A stretch of 64,000 bases of DNA from Paenibacillus pabuli NBRC 13638 (GCF_001514495.1 NZ_BCNM01000022.1:1-64000), one strand, 5' to 3'; positions 51,651 to 61,082 are shown, counted from the first letter of the stretch. Notes: a model not told the origin generated them from the sequence alone. Numbers and translations: made by a program.

Positions 51651-52568
51651 ATGAATAATGAATATAAAGATAGAATGGATAAAGTAGTTCAATATATTAG
51701 GCAAAATAGCCAGCAAAAGCTCAACCTCGATATGTTGGCTGACATTTCAGGTTTTTCAAAATATCATTTCACAAGAATATTCACCTCGTTGGAAGGTGTG
51801 TCTCCAATTGCATTTGTGAATCGAGAGCGTTTACAGAAGTCTGTATGTCTTTTGGGGGAAAACAATCGAACCATATTGGAGATATCGAATGATTGCGGCT
51901 TCGAATCGGTATCCGCCTTCAATGCTCTCTTTAAGAAACACTATGGCAAGACCCCAAGTGAAGTTCGAAATAACATCAGAAAACATAGCAATTATCCTTT
52001 ACATTTTAGCAAGAAGCAAGAAGAGTTATCCTCTTTGGAAGATTACAATAGAAATGGAAGAAATCATCTTTTGGAGAGGGCTTGGAAAAAAATGATAACG
52101 ATCAAGGAACTTCCGGAATATGAAGTGGCGTACGTCAGACATGTGGGGAGTTATTTGCATACTCATGTGGCATGGGAGAAGTTGGGTTGCTGGGCAAACG
52201 GGCAAGGATTTACTCCGAACGATCATTATTTTATCGGGGTGTCTTTGGATGATGGAAATTTGGTTGAAGAATGGGCTTGCCGTTACGATGCTTGCGTAAC
52301 ATTGCCCCGTGGATTTGAGAAGCTTCAGCATCAAGGGCATGTAGAATTTAAAACGCTATCTGGTGGAATGTATGCTGTATATCCATTCTACGATACCATT
52401 GACCATTTCGTTCTCGCTTATGAAAGCGTATTTGGCTTATGGCTGCCGAATAGTGAGTATGATGCCGATGACAGACCAAGCCTTGAATTCTGCATGAATG
52501 ATCCGGCGAAGGATGAGCAGGGGAAATGCAAAATCGATCTATGTATTCCGATCAAAAAGTCAACGTAA
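51651..52568 (+). CDS. AraC family regulator with GyrI-like ligand domain
   Basis: A 305-residue regulator with an N-terminal AraC double helix-turn-helix (residues about 10-110; LDMLADISGFSKYHFTRIF and ISNDCGFESVSAFNALFKKHYGKTP) and a C-terminal GyrI/effector-binding domain (from about 145; ITIKELPEYEVAYVRHVGSY). Proteins of this layout often sense small drugs or toxins and control exporters, but no exporter is adjacent. The next gene is an acetyltransferase on the same strand. Confidence 0.9.
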   Translation: MNNEYKDRMDKVVQYIRQNSQQKLNLDMLADISGFSKYHFTRIFTSLEGVSPIAFVNRERLQKSVCLLGENNRTILEISNDCGFESVSAFNALFKKHYGKTPSEVRNNIRKHSNYPLHFSKKQEELSSLEDYNRNGRNHLLERAWKKMITIKELPEYEVAYVRHVGSYLHTHVAWEKLGCWANGQGFTPNDHYFIGVSLDDGNLVEEWACRYDACVTLPRGFEKLQHQGHVEFKTLSGGMYAVYPFYDTIDHFVLAYESVFGLWLPNSEYDADDRPSLEFCMNDPAKDEQGKCKIDLCIPIKKST

Positions 52569-52675
52569 CGATGCATCCGATGAATCATAATTATAGCTAT
52601 AAAAGCTGAGGTGAAGCACGTGCTTGGTGGTTCATGATATCCCAATGAAAAGAGAAAATATGGAGAGGTGAAGGA

Positions 52676-53293
52676 ATGAATTTGGAAGCCGTTTATGATC
52701 AATTTCCAATCCTAAAGTCAGATGAATGGATATTGAAAAGAATTGAGGATCAGCATGTTAACGAAGTTTTCGAAATCTACGACAATGACAACGTGTTTGA
52801 ATACTGCGGCATCATACCGAAACACAATAAAGATACCGTAAAGAAGATGATCGGGCATTTTGAGAGAGATTATAATAAGAGATCCAGGGTGAAGTGGGGC
52901 ATATTCGCCAATTGTGAACCCGATCGGTTGCTTGGCATTATGGAGGCTGTCGATTTCAACCTGAAAGTGAATATGGTGACGATCGGCTACTTTTTAGCGG
53001 AATCTCAATGGGGGAAGGGAATTGCGACCCGCGCGGTGGGGATGTTGCTCGAATTTTTGTTTACGAAGGTTAACGTTAACAGAATTCAGGCAGAAGTGAT
53101 GCCTGCCAATGAACTTTCAAAGAAGGTGCTATTAAAAAACGGCTTCATCCATGAGGGAACGCTTAGACAAGCAACCTTATGGTCAGGCAAAGGAATTGTC
53201 GACTTGGAGATGTACAGTATTCTAAGAGAAGACTATATCATATTACATCGGGATTCTATAGATGGTGGGGAAGGCGCTCGAGTAGGCGAATGA
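52676..53293 (+). CDS. GNAT family N-acetyltransferase
   Basis: A 205-residue acetyltransferase of the RimJ/RimL type: WILKRIEDQHVNEVFEIY start, acetyl-CoA loop SQWGKGIATRAVGMLLEF and NELSKKVLLKNGFIHEG end. GGAGAGGTGAAGGA precedes the ATG. It follows the AraC/GyrI regulator by about 110 bases and might be its target. Confidence 0.88.
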   Translation: MNLEAVYDQFPILKSDEWILKRIEDQHVNEVFEIYDNDNVFEYCGIIPKHNKDTVKKMIGHFERDYNKRSRVKWGIFANCEPDRLLGIMEAVDFNLKVNMVTIGYFLAESQWGKGIATRAVGMLLEFLFTKVNVNRIQAEVMPANELSKKVLLKNGFIHEGTLRQATLWSGKGIVDLEMYSILREDYIILHRDSIDGGEGARVGE

Positions 53294-53328
53294 AATAAAT
53301 GGCTCAATGATCCAACCGGTAAAAAAGA

Positions 53329-53346
53329 GCCATGCGTTGGCATGGC
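53329..53346 (-). terminator. bidirectional terminator
   Basis: GCCATGC and GCATGGC pair around GTTG. On the minus strand TCTTTTTTAC follows, so it mainly ends the esterase transcript. Confidence 0.82.
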
Positions 53347-53381
53347 CCATACATATATCGTTAGAAGACAAGCTTTATGTT

Positions 53382-54920
53382 TTAAACAACAGGAGCACTC
53401 TGTTTCTTGAAATATTGTTCAATTAGAAATGCCAACATCGGTCCAGGGTCTGCCTTCTGTAATTGAGCCTGATCGCCAAACTCCATGAGATATGGCTGCT
53501 CCGTGGTACAAGGAATCCAATGAGGCATCGGCTTTCCGGTAGAGTCTGGACCGTTCGGGTCACCCGTAGCAATAAAATTGGACATATAATTGCACATCTG
53601 GCGGGCCAGATCGTAATGCTTGCCTACGAAAGGGCGCCAGCACTTGGCGAGCGTTTCAAAGAAAAACCATAGATCGACGGAGTGGAAGGTACCCGGTTGG
53701 TCCCAACCCGGAATCTCGGCGTCGAAGTTATAATAGTAAAGCGGCGTTTCAGATGGATGACCGCTGTTTGCACGGATGGCAAGCTGGATAGCATGCTCGA
53801 TCATGCGGACAGATGCTTGCTGCAGGGCATGCTCCATTGAGTCGGTATCTGTCTCACATAGCTGCAAAAAGGCAGGAGCATCGTCGCCGAACATCTCCAC
53901 AGCCATCTGTTTCAGTTCTTCCAGATCGGCAGCAGCGGGACGGGTCCAAAACTCGGAAGAAGTATGTCCCAGCATGACGGGGATTGGCTCGCGCTCCTGT
54001 TGAATAAAGCGGGTAAACGGATCACCTGCACAGAATTGTTCGTCGATGACGGTTCCCCAGAAGCCTTTGTATTCCAGCGCTTTGTCGCGAACATATTCGG
54101 CATCCAGTTGTCTGGCCTCTGCCAGGGAAGATACGCCCAGGAAACGGAAAAATTCAACTCCTTCCTGCTCTGCATCCCGCAGGGTGGAGCGGACAGAGGG
54201 CACGCGGACCTTGGGGTACAGCTCGGTGGCTATGCCGCTCATAATGACGGCTCGCTGGAACAAGCCTTTATTTTGCGGAGAGGTCATCTGGCTTAGTACA
54301 CTGCCTCCTCCAGCCGACTGCCCGCCGATCGTGATCTGGTCAGGATCACCGCCAAAGGCGGCAATGTTGCGTTTGACCCACTGGGTACCTGCTTGCTGAT
54401 CGAGATGTCCGAAGTTGGCCGGTGCTTGTGGAGATTCAGCACTAATCTCGGGGTGACACAGGAAGCCGAAGGCATTCAGCCGATAGTTAATTGTGACAAC
54501 GACAATACCTCTGCGGGCGATCCGCTCGCCATCGAACTCCATTTCGGCTGTATTTCCGACCTGCAGCCCTCCGCCAAAATACCAGACAAAGACAGGCAGC
54601 TTCTCGTCCGTGCGCTTGGCGGGTGTCCAGACGTTCAGATACAGACAATCCTCGTTCATGGGCAGGTCGGGATCAACAGACCATTCGCGAGTATAAATAT
54701 TGTTATCGTCGATGACCGTTTTGGCCTGCATGGAGATCGGGGCAAAATCAAAAGCCTTCAGAATGCCATCCCAATTGGACGGCGGCTGCGGAGCGCGCCA
54801 GCGATTCTCACCTACAGGAGGTGCAGCAAAAGGAATTCCCTTGAAACTGGTAATCCGCGGGTCCGCCGCGGGCAGCCCTTGCACTTGTCCGTTTTCTACC
54901 GTAACCATCCTAAGCAACAC
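53382..54920 (-). CDS. type B carboxylesterase
   Basis: A 512-residue esterase of the para-nitrobenzyl esterase/cholinesterase family. The nucleophile elbow GGQSAGGGSV gives Ser202, the oxyanion region is FVWYFGGGLQVG, and NEDCLYLNVWTP is the family signature. There is no signal peptide, so it is probably intracellular. The start is GTG at 54920, six bases after GGAG. It is divergent from an AraC regulator that may control it. Confidence 0.92.
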   Translation of the reverse strand: MLLRMVTVENGQVQGLPAADPRITSFKGIPFAAPPVGENRWRAPQPPSNWDGILKAFDFAPISMQAKTVIDDNNIYTREWSVDPDLPMNEDCLYLNVWTPAKRTDEKLPVFVWYFGGGLQVGNTAEMEFDGERIARRGIVVVTINYRLNAFGFLCHPEISAESPQAPANFGHLDQQAGTQWVKRNIAAFGGDPDQITIGGQSAGGGSVLSQMTSPQNKGLFQRAVIMSGIATELYPKVRVPSVRSTLRDAEQEGVEFFRFLGVSSLAEARQLDAEYVRDKALEYKGFWGTVIDEQFCAGDPFTRFIQQEREPIPVMLGHTSSEFWTRPAAADLEELKQMAVEMFGDDAPAFLQLCETDTDSMEHALQQASVRMIEHAIQLAIRANSGHPSETPLYYYNFDAEIPGWDQPGTFHSVDLWFFFETLAKCWRPFVGKHYDLARQMCNYMSNFIATGDPNGPDSTGKPMPHWIPCTTEQPYLMEFGDQAQLQKADPGPMLAFLIEQYFKKQSAPVV

Positions 54921-55003
54921 AACATTCTCCTCTCTGGATTAAAGCGTATATAGTTCATGCCGACCAAAGATGTGTGGGTGCGCTTACAAATCTGTGGGGT
55001 AAG

Positions 55004-55957
55004 ATGCCCTCTATTTCCATAATAAGCAACTTTCAGGGACCTTTCCAGTACCAAACGATAGTAAACCATTCAGTCGACGATATATGTGGAACGGGGGAAT
55101 CAGGATTGAATCCGATATGGCATGAGAGCAGCAGAAGCAGTCATTTGTATTTTATCAGCGGCGGTCACAAGCCAGCCAACCTTCACCAATGGGGGCCAGG
55201 AGTTCGTGACGTTTATGCGCTGCACTATGTTATCCGTGGCCAAGGAACACTGGAGACGGGCGGCTGCGTTTATCAGCTGGGTGCAGGGGAAAGTTTTATC
55301 ATTTTTCCGCAAAAGGAGATCTACTATTACCCAGACCCGCAAGATTCGTGGGAGTATGTCTGGGTGGAATTCAGTGGTGCGGATGCCGGGCAGTTGCTGG
55401 AATTGACGCAGTTTTCAGAGGCACAACCTGTGGTGAAAGTCGCACCGGAGTCGCTGCAGCCCTTTTTCCACCTGGCCTGGAATGCAGGTACATCTCCCTA
55501 TGACATACTACGGGCCGATGCCCGTTTGCGTCTGCTGCTGTCCTATTACATGGAGTATTATCCAAAGGAGCCGCAGATGGATACGAAGGATTATGTCTGG
55601 CTGGCGAGAAAATACATCGAGCAGAATTACTGGAAGCCGGCATTGACCGTCACGGAGATCGTAAAGGCAGTCAATCTGGAGCGCAGCTATTTGTTTCGAC
55701 TATTTAAGGGAGCTACCGGCAAGTCTGTACTGGAGTATATTACATCCTGCCGAATCCGACGTGCCTGTGAACTACTGAAGACATCGGGTTTGCCCATTCA
55801 ATCGGTAGCCTACTCCGTCGGCTACAATGATCCGTTATATTTTTCCAAAGTATTCAAGAAAGCCACATCGCATACGCCATCAGCATACATGATGCTGCAT
55901 ACAGAACCGACAGAGCTTCAGCGGAACAGGGCGCAGTTGCCGGATTCCCGGAAATAA
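55004..55957 (+). CDS. AraC family transcriptional regulator
   Basis: A 317-residue regulator with an N-terminal arabinose-binding cupin (YALHYVIRGQGTLETGG, GESFIIFPQKEIYYYPDP, WEYVWVEFSG) and a C-terminal AraC double helix-turn-helix (LTVTEIVKAVNLERSYLFRLFKGATGKSVLEY and YSVGYNDPLYFSKVFKKATSHTPSAY in pieces). It lies between a divergent esterase and a convergent alpha-galactosidase, so galactoside control is likely. ATG 55004 has GGGGTAAG just upstream; a GTG 30 bases earlier is possible. Confidence 0.9.
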   Translation: MPSISIISNFQGPFQYQTIVNHSVDDICGTGESGLNPIWHESSRSSHLYFISGGHKPANLHQWGPGVRDVYALHYVIRGQGTLETGGCVYQLGAGESFIIFPQKEIYYYPDPQDSWEYVWVEFSGADAGQLLELTQFSEAQPVVKVAPESLQPFFHLAWNAGTSPYDILRADARLRLLLSYYMEYYPKEPQMDTKDYVWLARKYIEQNYWKPALTVTEIVKAVNLERSYLFRLFKGATGKSVLEYITSCRIRRACELLKTSGLPIQSVAYSVGYNDPLYFSKVFKKATSHTPSAYMMLHTEPTELQRNRAQLPDSRK

Positions 55958-56121
55958 CGAATCAGCTTCTCAATGGGCTCGCGTCCGCAATTCAGCTTAT
56001 GGCCAAGGCAGTCGATACACGAGAATTGCTGGGCAGAGCGCGATACCAGCTTCAGGTAGATGGCTACATCGTCCGCCGCAAGCGGAACCTGACAGGACTG
56101 GCACAGGCGGTTGCTGACCAT
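55918..56121 (-). CDS. small cysteine-rich protein
   Basis: A 67-residue protein with two CxxC pairs, CQSC near residue 8 and CIDC near 36, plus later Cys residues (LNCGREP and GNCALF), probably a zinc finger. Its ATG directly abuts the TAG of the alpha-galactosidase gene, so both are in one transcript. The last 40 bases overlap the end of the convergent AraC gene. Function unknown. Confidence 0.65.
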   Translation of the reverse strand: MVSNRLCQSCQVPLAADDVAIYLKLVSRSAQQFSCIDCLGHKLNCGREPIEKLIRYFRESGNCALFR

Positions 56122-57285
56122 CTACTTCACCAGCTTAGCCCGGACAATGAGGCAGTCATGTGCTGCGACAACGGGAGCGAAGCGTTCACGGAACACGCCC
56201 AGTTCTTGATGTTCCCAGCAGTCGTACAGTGACAGAGCGTAACCGGCAGCGTAAGGCAGACCCATGTCCCAAAATTGCAGTGACAACTCCCGCTGGCTGT
56301 CGCTCAGATTGAAGAAACCGATGGCCAGATCGCCGTCTGTCAGCACTTTTACCAGCATAAATACATCGTCTGAGTGAAACCACTGCGGCTCTGGTTTAAT
56401 GCGGTAAGCTCCGCGTGCCTCCATATCCTGATTGATGGCGATCATGTCGGGGTTCAGCAAAATATCCTTCGAGACCTGGTTAGCCTTACGCACGTCGCAT
56501 CCGATCATCAATGGTGAACCCATCATGGACCAGAGCGAGAAATGGGTTTTATACTCGATGTCATTGCATCCGCCGATGCTGCCAATATAATCATTGTTGC
56601 TTCCGCCGTACATGCCCACAATCAGCATGTCCATGTCGTTATGGCAGAAGGAGCCGGTGTAGCTTTGTTTACCGAGCTGCGACAGGGCAAGTTCTTTCAC
56701 CGAATCCCAGTTGTCGCGGATATCGCCAGTGGAGCGGTACATATGAGCACCGGATTCCCGAATCCAGTCGTATACGTCGTCGGCTCCCCAGTTGCAGGCG
56801 GAGAACAGGATATCGCGTCCGCAGTTTTTGAGTGCGAGGCTCATCCGTTTGTACAGCAGCTCACCGGAGATATGACGCGGCTTGAAGCAGTAGTCATACT
56901 TCAAATAATCGACGCCCCACTCGGCAAAAAGTGCAGCATCCTGGAATTCATGCTCAAAGCTGCCTGGGTACCCGGCACAAGTATGCGTGCCAACGCACGA
57001 GTACATGCCGAACTTCAGTCCTTTGTCATGGATATAATTGGCAAGCGCTTTCATTCCGCTTGGGAATTTCTCAGGATCTGCCACCAGATTGCCGCTTGTG
57101 TCCCTTTCCTTCAGGCTCCAGCAATCATCTATGACAATATACTCGTAGCCAGCGGCCAGATAACCTTCCGATACGAACACATCAGCGACATCCCGAATTA
57201 ACTGTTCGTTAATATCCCACGTAAACGTATTCCACGAATTCCAGCCCAGGGCGGGGGCAAAGCCTAACACTTGGTTGTTGCTCAT
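56122..57285 (-). CDS. alpha-galactosidase, GH27
   Basis: A 387-residue glycoside hydrolase of family 27, removing terminal alpha-galactose. ALGWNSWNTF opens the barrel, YIVIDDCW follows, YLKYDYC contains the nucleophile (Asp131) and YRSTGDIRDNW the acid/base (probably Asp188). SPLMIGCDVR and AINQDMEARGAYR are further family marks. No signal peptide is present, so it acts inside the cell on imported oligosaccharides. ATG 57285 follows GGAAGGATG; a longer frame to 57411 lacks a ribosome site. A small Cys-rich gene is directly downstream. Confidence 0.93.
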   Translation of the reverse strand: MSNNQVLGFAPALGWNSWNTFTWDINEQLIRDVADVFVSEGYLAAGYEYIVIDDCWSLKERDTSGNLVADPEKFPSGMKALANYIHDKGLKFGMYSCVGTHTCAGYPGSFEHEFQDAALFAEWGVDYLKYDYCFKPRHISGELLYKRMSLALKNCGRDILFSACNWGADDVYDWIRESGAHMYRSTGDIRDNWDSVKELALSQLGKQSYTGSFCHNDMDMLIVGMYGGSNNDYIGSIGGCNDIEYKTHFSLWSMMGSPLMIGCDVRKANQVSKDILLNPDMIAINQDMEARGAYRIKPEPQWFHSDDVFMLVKVLTDGDLAIGFFNLSDSQRELSLQFWDMGLPYAAGYALSLYDCWEHQELGVFRERFAPVVAAHDCLIVRAKLVK

Positions 57286-57619
57286 CTTCTCGCATCCTTC
57301 CTCATCTCGTTTTCGTAACAGTACTAAACTGAACATAAACGATGAGCGTCGTTTCCTACCATAGCTTGACGTTGCTTGGACATGGACAAATGATGCTCTA
57401 CTGGTGGACATAGCTTTCCCGCTTTAGACAAGTGGAGGGTATTCAGAATGTTCCCTGGATCAGCATAAAGAAAGGAGAAATGCCTGCCTGCGAAGAAGTT
57501 ATATTCTTTCAGGTGTCTGTGCGAAATAATGGCATGGATGCTATGATTGGTGATAATATAATCATCCGACAGGATGAAGCGGAAGGCGTATCGAGGCATG
57601 AGCATAAAGGAGAGAGCCG
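57286..57619 (+). other. divergent region between alpha-galactosidase and ATPase genes
   Basis: About 330 bases that must hold promoters for both genes. No strong promoter, operator or structure could be identified. Confidence 0.35.
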
Positions 57620-58435
57620 ATGATATATTTAAGCAATTTCCAATTGTCTTCACAAATTTCCGGCAATCCTAATATATATCCTGATCATGTATTCAAGCAT
57701 ATGTCAGGGGAAGTTCTTTTTTTTGATCGGGTTACGGTGCTCTATGGCAGCAACGGTTCTGGCAAATCCACCTTGCTGAACGTGATTGCCAACAAGTTGG
57801 GAATCAAGGGTTCTGAACGAATGACAACTTATGGACACAGCGCCTATGTGCAGCGTTTTCTAGATATGAGCAGTTATGAACTTGGGCATGACGAACAAGA
57901 GCGTGTCATCCGGCAACTGCCGGAAGGGAGCCGATACATCAAGTCAGAGGACATTTTGTATGAAATCAAGAAGATTCAGCAAGCAAATGTGCTTCGTGAA
58001 GGACTGTTGTATGAACAGATCCAGCAAGGAATGAGCCAGGCCGAGACAGATAAGTTAGAGCATTCCTATGCATTCAAGAAAAAGCTGGATAACATTCAGT
58101 TTTCTCAGGAAAAATACTCCAATGGGGAAACCTCTATGCAGTTTTTCGAAGAGTACCTGCTTCCGGGCCAATTGTATTTATTGGATGAACCGGAAACGTC
58201 ACTTTCTCCTGCGAACCAAATCAGGTTGGCAGAGCAAATCAATGAGTTGGCGCGTTATTTCGACAGTCAATTTATTATTTCGACGCACTCGCCTTTTGTT
58301 CTGGGGACACTCCATGCTAAAATTTATAATCTCGACGGAACGATGTTGCAAACGGCAGAATGGTTCGAACTGGACAATGTGCGATTTTTTCACCAGTTTT
58401 TCGACAAACATAAACGTCTGTTTGATCAGACATAA
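57620..58435 (+). CDS. AAA/ABC-type ATPase
   Basis: A 271-residue soluble ATPase with Walker A GSNGSGKST (residues 43-51), an ABC-like signature YSNGET near 178, Walker B LYLLDEPETSLS, and a His switch in ISTHSPF. There are no membrane segments or coiled-coil arms. It resembles the AAA_21/OLD-like ATPases found in nucleases and defence systems, but no toxin or nuclease partner is adjacent; the next gene is AlkD-like. GGAGAGAGCCG lies before the ATG. Confidence 0.85.
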   Translation: MIYLSNFQLSSQISGNPNIYPDHVFKHMSGEVLFFDRVTVLYGSNGSGKSTLLNVIANKLGIKGSERMTTYGHSAYVQRFLDMSSYELGHDEQERVIRQLPEGSRYIKSEDILYEIKKIQQANVLREGLLYEQIQQGMSQAETDKLEHSYAFKKKLDNIQFSQEKYSNGETSMQFFEEYLLPGQLYLLDEPETSLSPANQIRLAEQINELARYFDSQFIISTHSPFVLGTLHAKIYNLDGTMLQTAEWFELDNVRFFHQFFDKHKRLFDQT

Positions 58436-58465
58436 AAATTTTATAGGATTGAGGAGTGTTGCGAA

Positions 58466-59173
58466 GTGAATCTGGATGAAGTGATGCAAGAGCTGGAAGC
58501 GCTGGGCAAAGAACGAACCAAAAAAATGTACATGTCTAATGGGGCACATGAGCCGCTCTTTGGCGTAGCAACAGGGGCAATGAAACCGATCGCGAAAAAA
58601 ATAAAAAAGGATCAACCTTTGGCGGATCAGCTATACGCTACTGGGAATTATGATGCCATGTACTTCGCCGGAATCATAGCCGATCCTAAAGCCATGACCC
58701 GAGCGGATTTTGAGCGATGGATGGATACGGCTTATTTTTACATGATCTCGGATTATATCGTTGCGGTCACGCTTGCCGAGACGGATATTGCGCAAGAGGT
58801 TGCGGATGCATGGATTGCAAGCGGGGATGAGCTGCGAATGTCCGCAGGCTGGAGCTGTTATTGCTGGTTGCTTGGTAGCCGTCCGGATCATGAATTTGAC
58901 GAAGGTAAACTAAGCGATATGCTTGGACAGGTACAGCAGACGATTCACGAAGCACCTGAACGAACGAAATATTCGATGAACAACTTCCTGTATACCGTGG
59001 CAACTTCCTATCAACCTTTGCACGATCAGGCGGTGGAGACAGCTAAGGCCGTTGGCCCTGTCGAAGTGAACAAGGACAAGCCCAAGAGCACGTTTCTGCA
59101 AGCTTCCGAAAATATTCAAAAGGCCGTGGACAAAGGGCGTATCGGGTTTAAGCGTAAATATGTAAGATGCTAA
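58466..59173 (+). CDS. DNA alkylation repair protein, AlkD-like
   Basis: A 235-residue HEAT-like repeat protein of the AlkD family, DNA glycosylases for positively charged alkylated bases. YMSNGAHEPLFGVATGAMKPIAKKIKKD is the conserved start, with SAGWSCYCWLLG and SMNNFLYTVA later. The start is GTG at 58466 with GAGGAG nine bases upstream. It follows the ATPase by 30 bases in a probable operon. Confidence 0.85.
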   Translation: MNLDEVMQELEALGKERTKKMYMSNGAHEPLFGVATGAMKPIAKKIKKDQPLADQLYATGNYDAMYFAGIIADPKAMTRADFERWMDTAYFYMISDYIVAVTLAETDIAQEVADAWIASGDELRMSAGWSCYCWLLGSRPDHEFDEGKLSDMLGQVQQTIHEAPERTKYSMNNFLYTVATSYQPLHDQAVETAKAVGPVEVNKDKPKSTFLQASENIQKAVDKGRIGFKRKYVRC

Positions 59174-59236
59174 AACGATCGCTAAATGGTCAGTTCTCAT
59201 ATACGGATCATGTGGAGATCGTGGCTACGCTGTGGA

Positions 59237-59425
59237 TTGAAATCTGCAATCACCATGTTATAATAAGGACAGAAACAGCTTATAATGCAAAGAGAGCCGT
59301 GCGCTAACACGACTCTCTAATGCAATAGCCGCTTTTAAGGGCGGTGGGCTTAACAAGAGGATACACGATCAAGTAGACCGCAACCTTTGCATGGGGGGCG
59401 GTCTACTTGTGTTTATTGGACAGCA
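59237..59425 (+). ncRNA. candidate antitoxin RNA with promoter
   Basis: TTGAAA (59237-59242), a 16-base spacer and a perfect TATAAT (59259-59264) predict a plus-strand transcript from about 59271. It contains an AGAGAG-C-CGTG / CACG-A-CTCTCT hairpin, then the conserved block from 59328, and ends at the GTAGACCGC/GCGGTCTAC hairpin followed by GTGTTTATT. Its 3' half overlaps the 3' end of the toxin transcript, as in TxpA/RatA and BsrG/SR4. Confidence 0.65.
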
Positions 59426-59483
59426 ACGCTACGATCAGCGAACCGAAGGTAAGCATCAGCATAATCGCTTCAAACACTGTCAC
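59403..59483 (-). CDS. Hol_Tox-like type I toxin peptide
   Basis: A 26-residue hydrophobic peptide starting MTVFEAIMLM and ending ALLSNKHK, with one membrane helix (LMLTFGSLIVALLS). This closely matches the putative holin-like toxin pattern (VFEAL..LM..FG.LIVALL). The start is GTG at 59483 with GGGAGGTGATG upstream. A TGG-TATAAT extended -10 promoter lies at 59556-59548 on the same strand. The antitoxin RNA is on the opposite strand, overlapping the 3' end. It probably damages the membrane when unrestrained. Confidence 0.82.
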   Translation of the reverse strand: MTVFEAIMLMLTFGSLIVALLSNKHK

Positions 59484-59865
59484 AAGGCATCACCTCCCTT
59501 CCGGGAGATTAGCCGACCGCACATATAAGCCTTTCTATTGCTCAGAAATTATACCATATTTTTCTTGAGGATGAATAGATGAACCATTATTCGTTCCACT
59601 TCCGAGTTGAACATTTTCAACGGGAATCCGACAAGGTTACTCCCAACCGGGGACTACTGTTGAATGCGGACGTTCTGCTGAACGGCTGTTAGAATCACGA
59701 AAAAAGGCGTAAGCGAATCATTTCCTAGGCGTCTTTCTTTTTTTGTGCTGCACGCCTTGGAGTGTCAATGTAAATGTTCTTTAGTTGAACTTATCTAGCG
59801 AAGGGTTTTTATATCCTTTATACTAATAAAGCCAGAAACATACCTAAGGAGTTGCCAAATTCAAT

Positions 59866-61038
59866 ATGAATAAAAAAGAAGTCGCGCATATACGTAAGCA
59901 ATTTAAGATGGATCATGATTTACTGAATATTTACGATATTCTCAACGTGTATATTACGAAGGAAACGAACGAGGTCTATCACTGGGAACGCCATCCGTTT
60001 GAGCTGGTGGACAGAGAGAAACAGGAACTGTACATGGGTAATTTCAAAAAATTGCTGACAGGCGAGTTGGATCAGAAATTGTTTGAGCTGAAGTTCCAGG
60101 AACAAGCGGAGGAGCCAGCTCAGGTAATGCTTCACCAAGCACTGGTAACAGGAGATCCGGAAGAATGGCAGGACCTGATGCTGCTGCTCGTGGATCGAAT
60201 GCTGGTGGATGCGAAGTATGAACGGGATATGGTGGTCACATTCGTTCGTGGACAGTATTACTTGCCGACCAAGGCCCGTAACGATGAAGCGGAAGAGAGC
60301 GAGAAAAATGAAGTGTTCGCACATCCATTCATTCTGTGCAGTGTGAATTCCACAGAGAAGCAGCGGAAGACGCTCTTGTTTGATTATGTGGAGAGAGAAT
60401 TTAAGTACAATGTCATTGTAGATCCGGTTGTCAAATTAAGCACCCCGGAGCAGGGTTTCCTGTACCCGAGCGTAACGGACAACTACTCCGATGTGAATCG
60501 TGTTCTATATTGCACAGGGAAATCCAATTTCCCGGATCCGCATTTTGTTGAAAATGTTTTGAATGGAGAAAGGTCTGTGACAGCGCTGGAAGAACGGGCG
60601 ATCTTCGAAGATATCGTGAAGGAAGTGGCCGGTGAACAACTCGACTCAGCCACAATTGCACATGTGTATGAGGAGATCAATCGGGTCATCGAAATTAACG
60701 AAGAGTCACATGAGGAAGAACCTCCGAAGCTCGATTATAAAGATCTGGAACGTGTGCTGACTGCAAGCGGTGTAGAGGACCTGACGTCGGAGAAAGTGGA
60801 ACGTGCATTTGAAACCATCGTCGACAACAAGAATTATGAAATGAAAGCGACCAGTGTTATGCCGAAGTTTACGTCCAAGTCCATTAAGATTGAAACCAAA
60901 GTTGCTACGATTTCGGTTAGCCCACAAGACTTGAGATATGTGAAACAAGTGAATTTTCAAGGCAGACGGTGTATCATGATTGAAGTGGATGAAGATGTCG
61001 TGATTGAAGGGTTCACGCTTACGACAGAGGTACTGTAG
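59866..61038 (+). CDS. DUF4317 family protein
   Basis: A 390-residue soluble protein that begins MNKKEVAHIRKQFK, has FLYPSVTDNYSDVNRVLYCTGK in the middle, and ends with a beta-rich domain. This matches DUF4317, a family known only from sequence. AAGGAG lies 15 bases or so before the ATG. Followed by a large perfect inverted repeat. Confidence 0.82.
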   Translation: MNKKEVAHIRKQFKMDHDLLNIYDILNVYITKETNEVYHWERHPFELVDREKQELYMGNFKKLLTGELDQKLFELKFQEQAEEPAQVMLHQALVTGDPEEWQDLMLLLVDRMLVDAKYERDMVVTFVRGQYYLPTKARNDEAEESEKNEVFAHPFILCSVNSTEKQRKTLLFDYVEREFKYNVIVDPVVKLSTPEQGFLYPSVTDNYSDVNRVLYCTGKSNFPDPHFVENVLNGERSVTALEERAIFEDIVKEVAGEQLDSATIAHVYEEINRVIEINEESHEEEPPKLDYKDLERVLTASGVEDLTSEKVERAFETIVDNKNYEMKATSVMPKFTSKSIKIETKVATISVSPQDLRYVKQVNFQGRRCIMIEVDEDVVIEGFTLTTEVL

Positions 61039-61082
61039 AATTGCCTCACGGTTTTGTTTTTTGAGATAAATAGATGGAAATT

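Larger units (their letters stand above)
59174..59865. other. intergenic region holding type I toxin-antitoxin locus
   Basis: About 690 bases. The central part (59237-59553) is the toxin-antitoxin locus described separately. A GTTGAA/TTCAAC hairpin is near 59608. From 59620 to 59865 only AT-rich sequence, presumably the DUF4317 promoter, is seen. Confidence 0.6.

Noticed and set aside
59690..59745. Terminator near GGCGT...GGCGTC with T-run
   Set aside because: The two GGCGT stretches are direct repeats, not complementary, so no proper stem forms.
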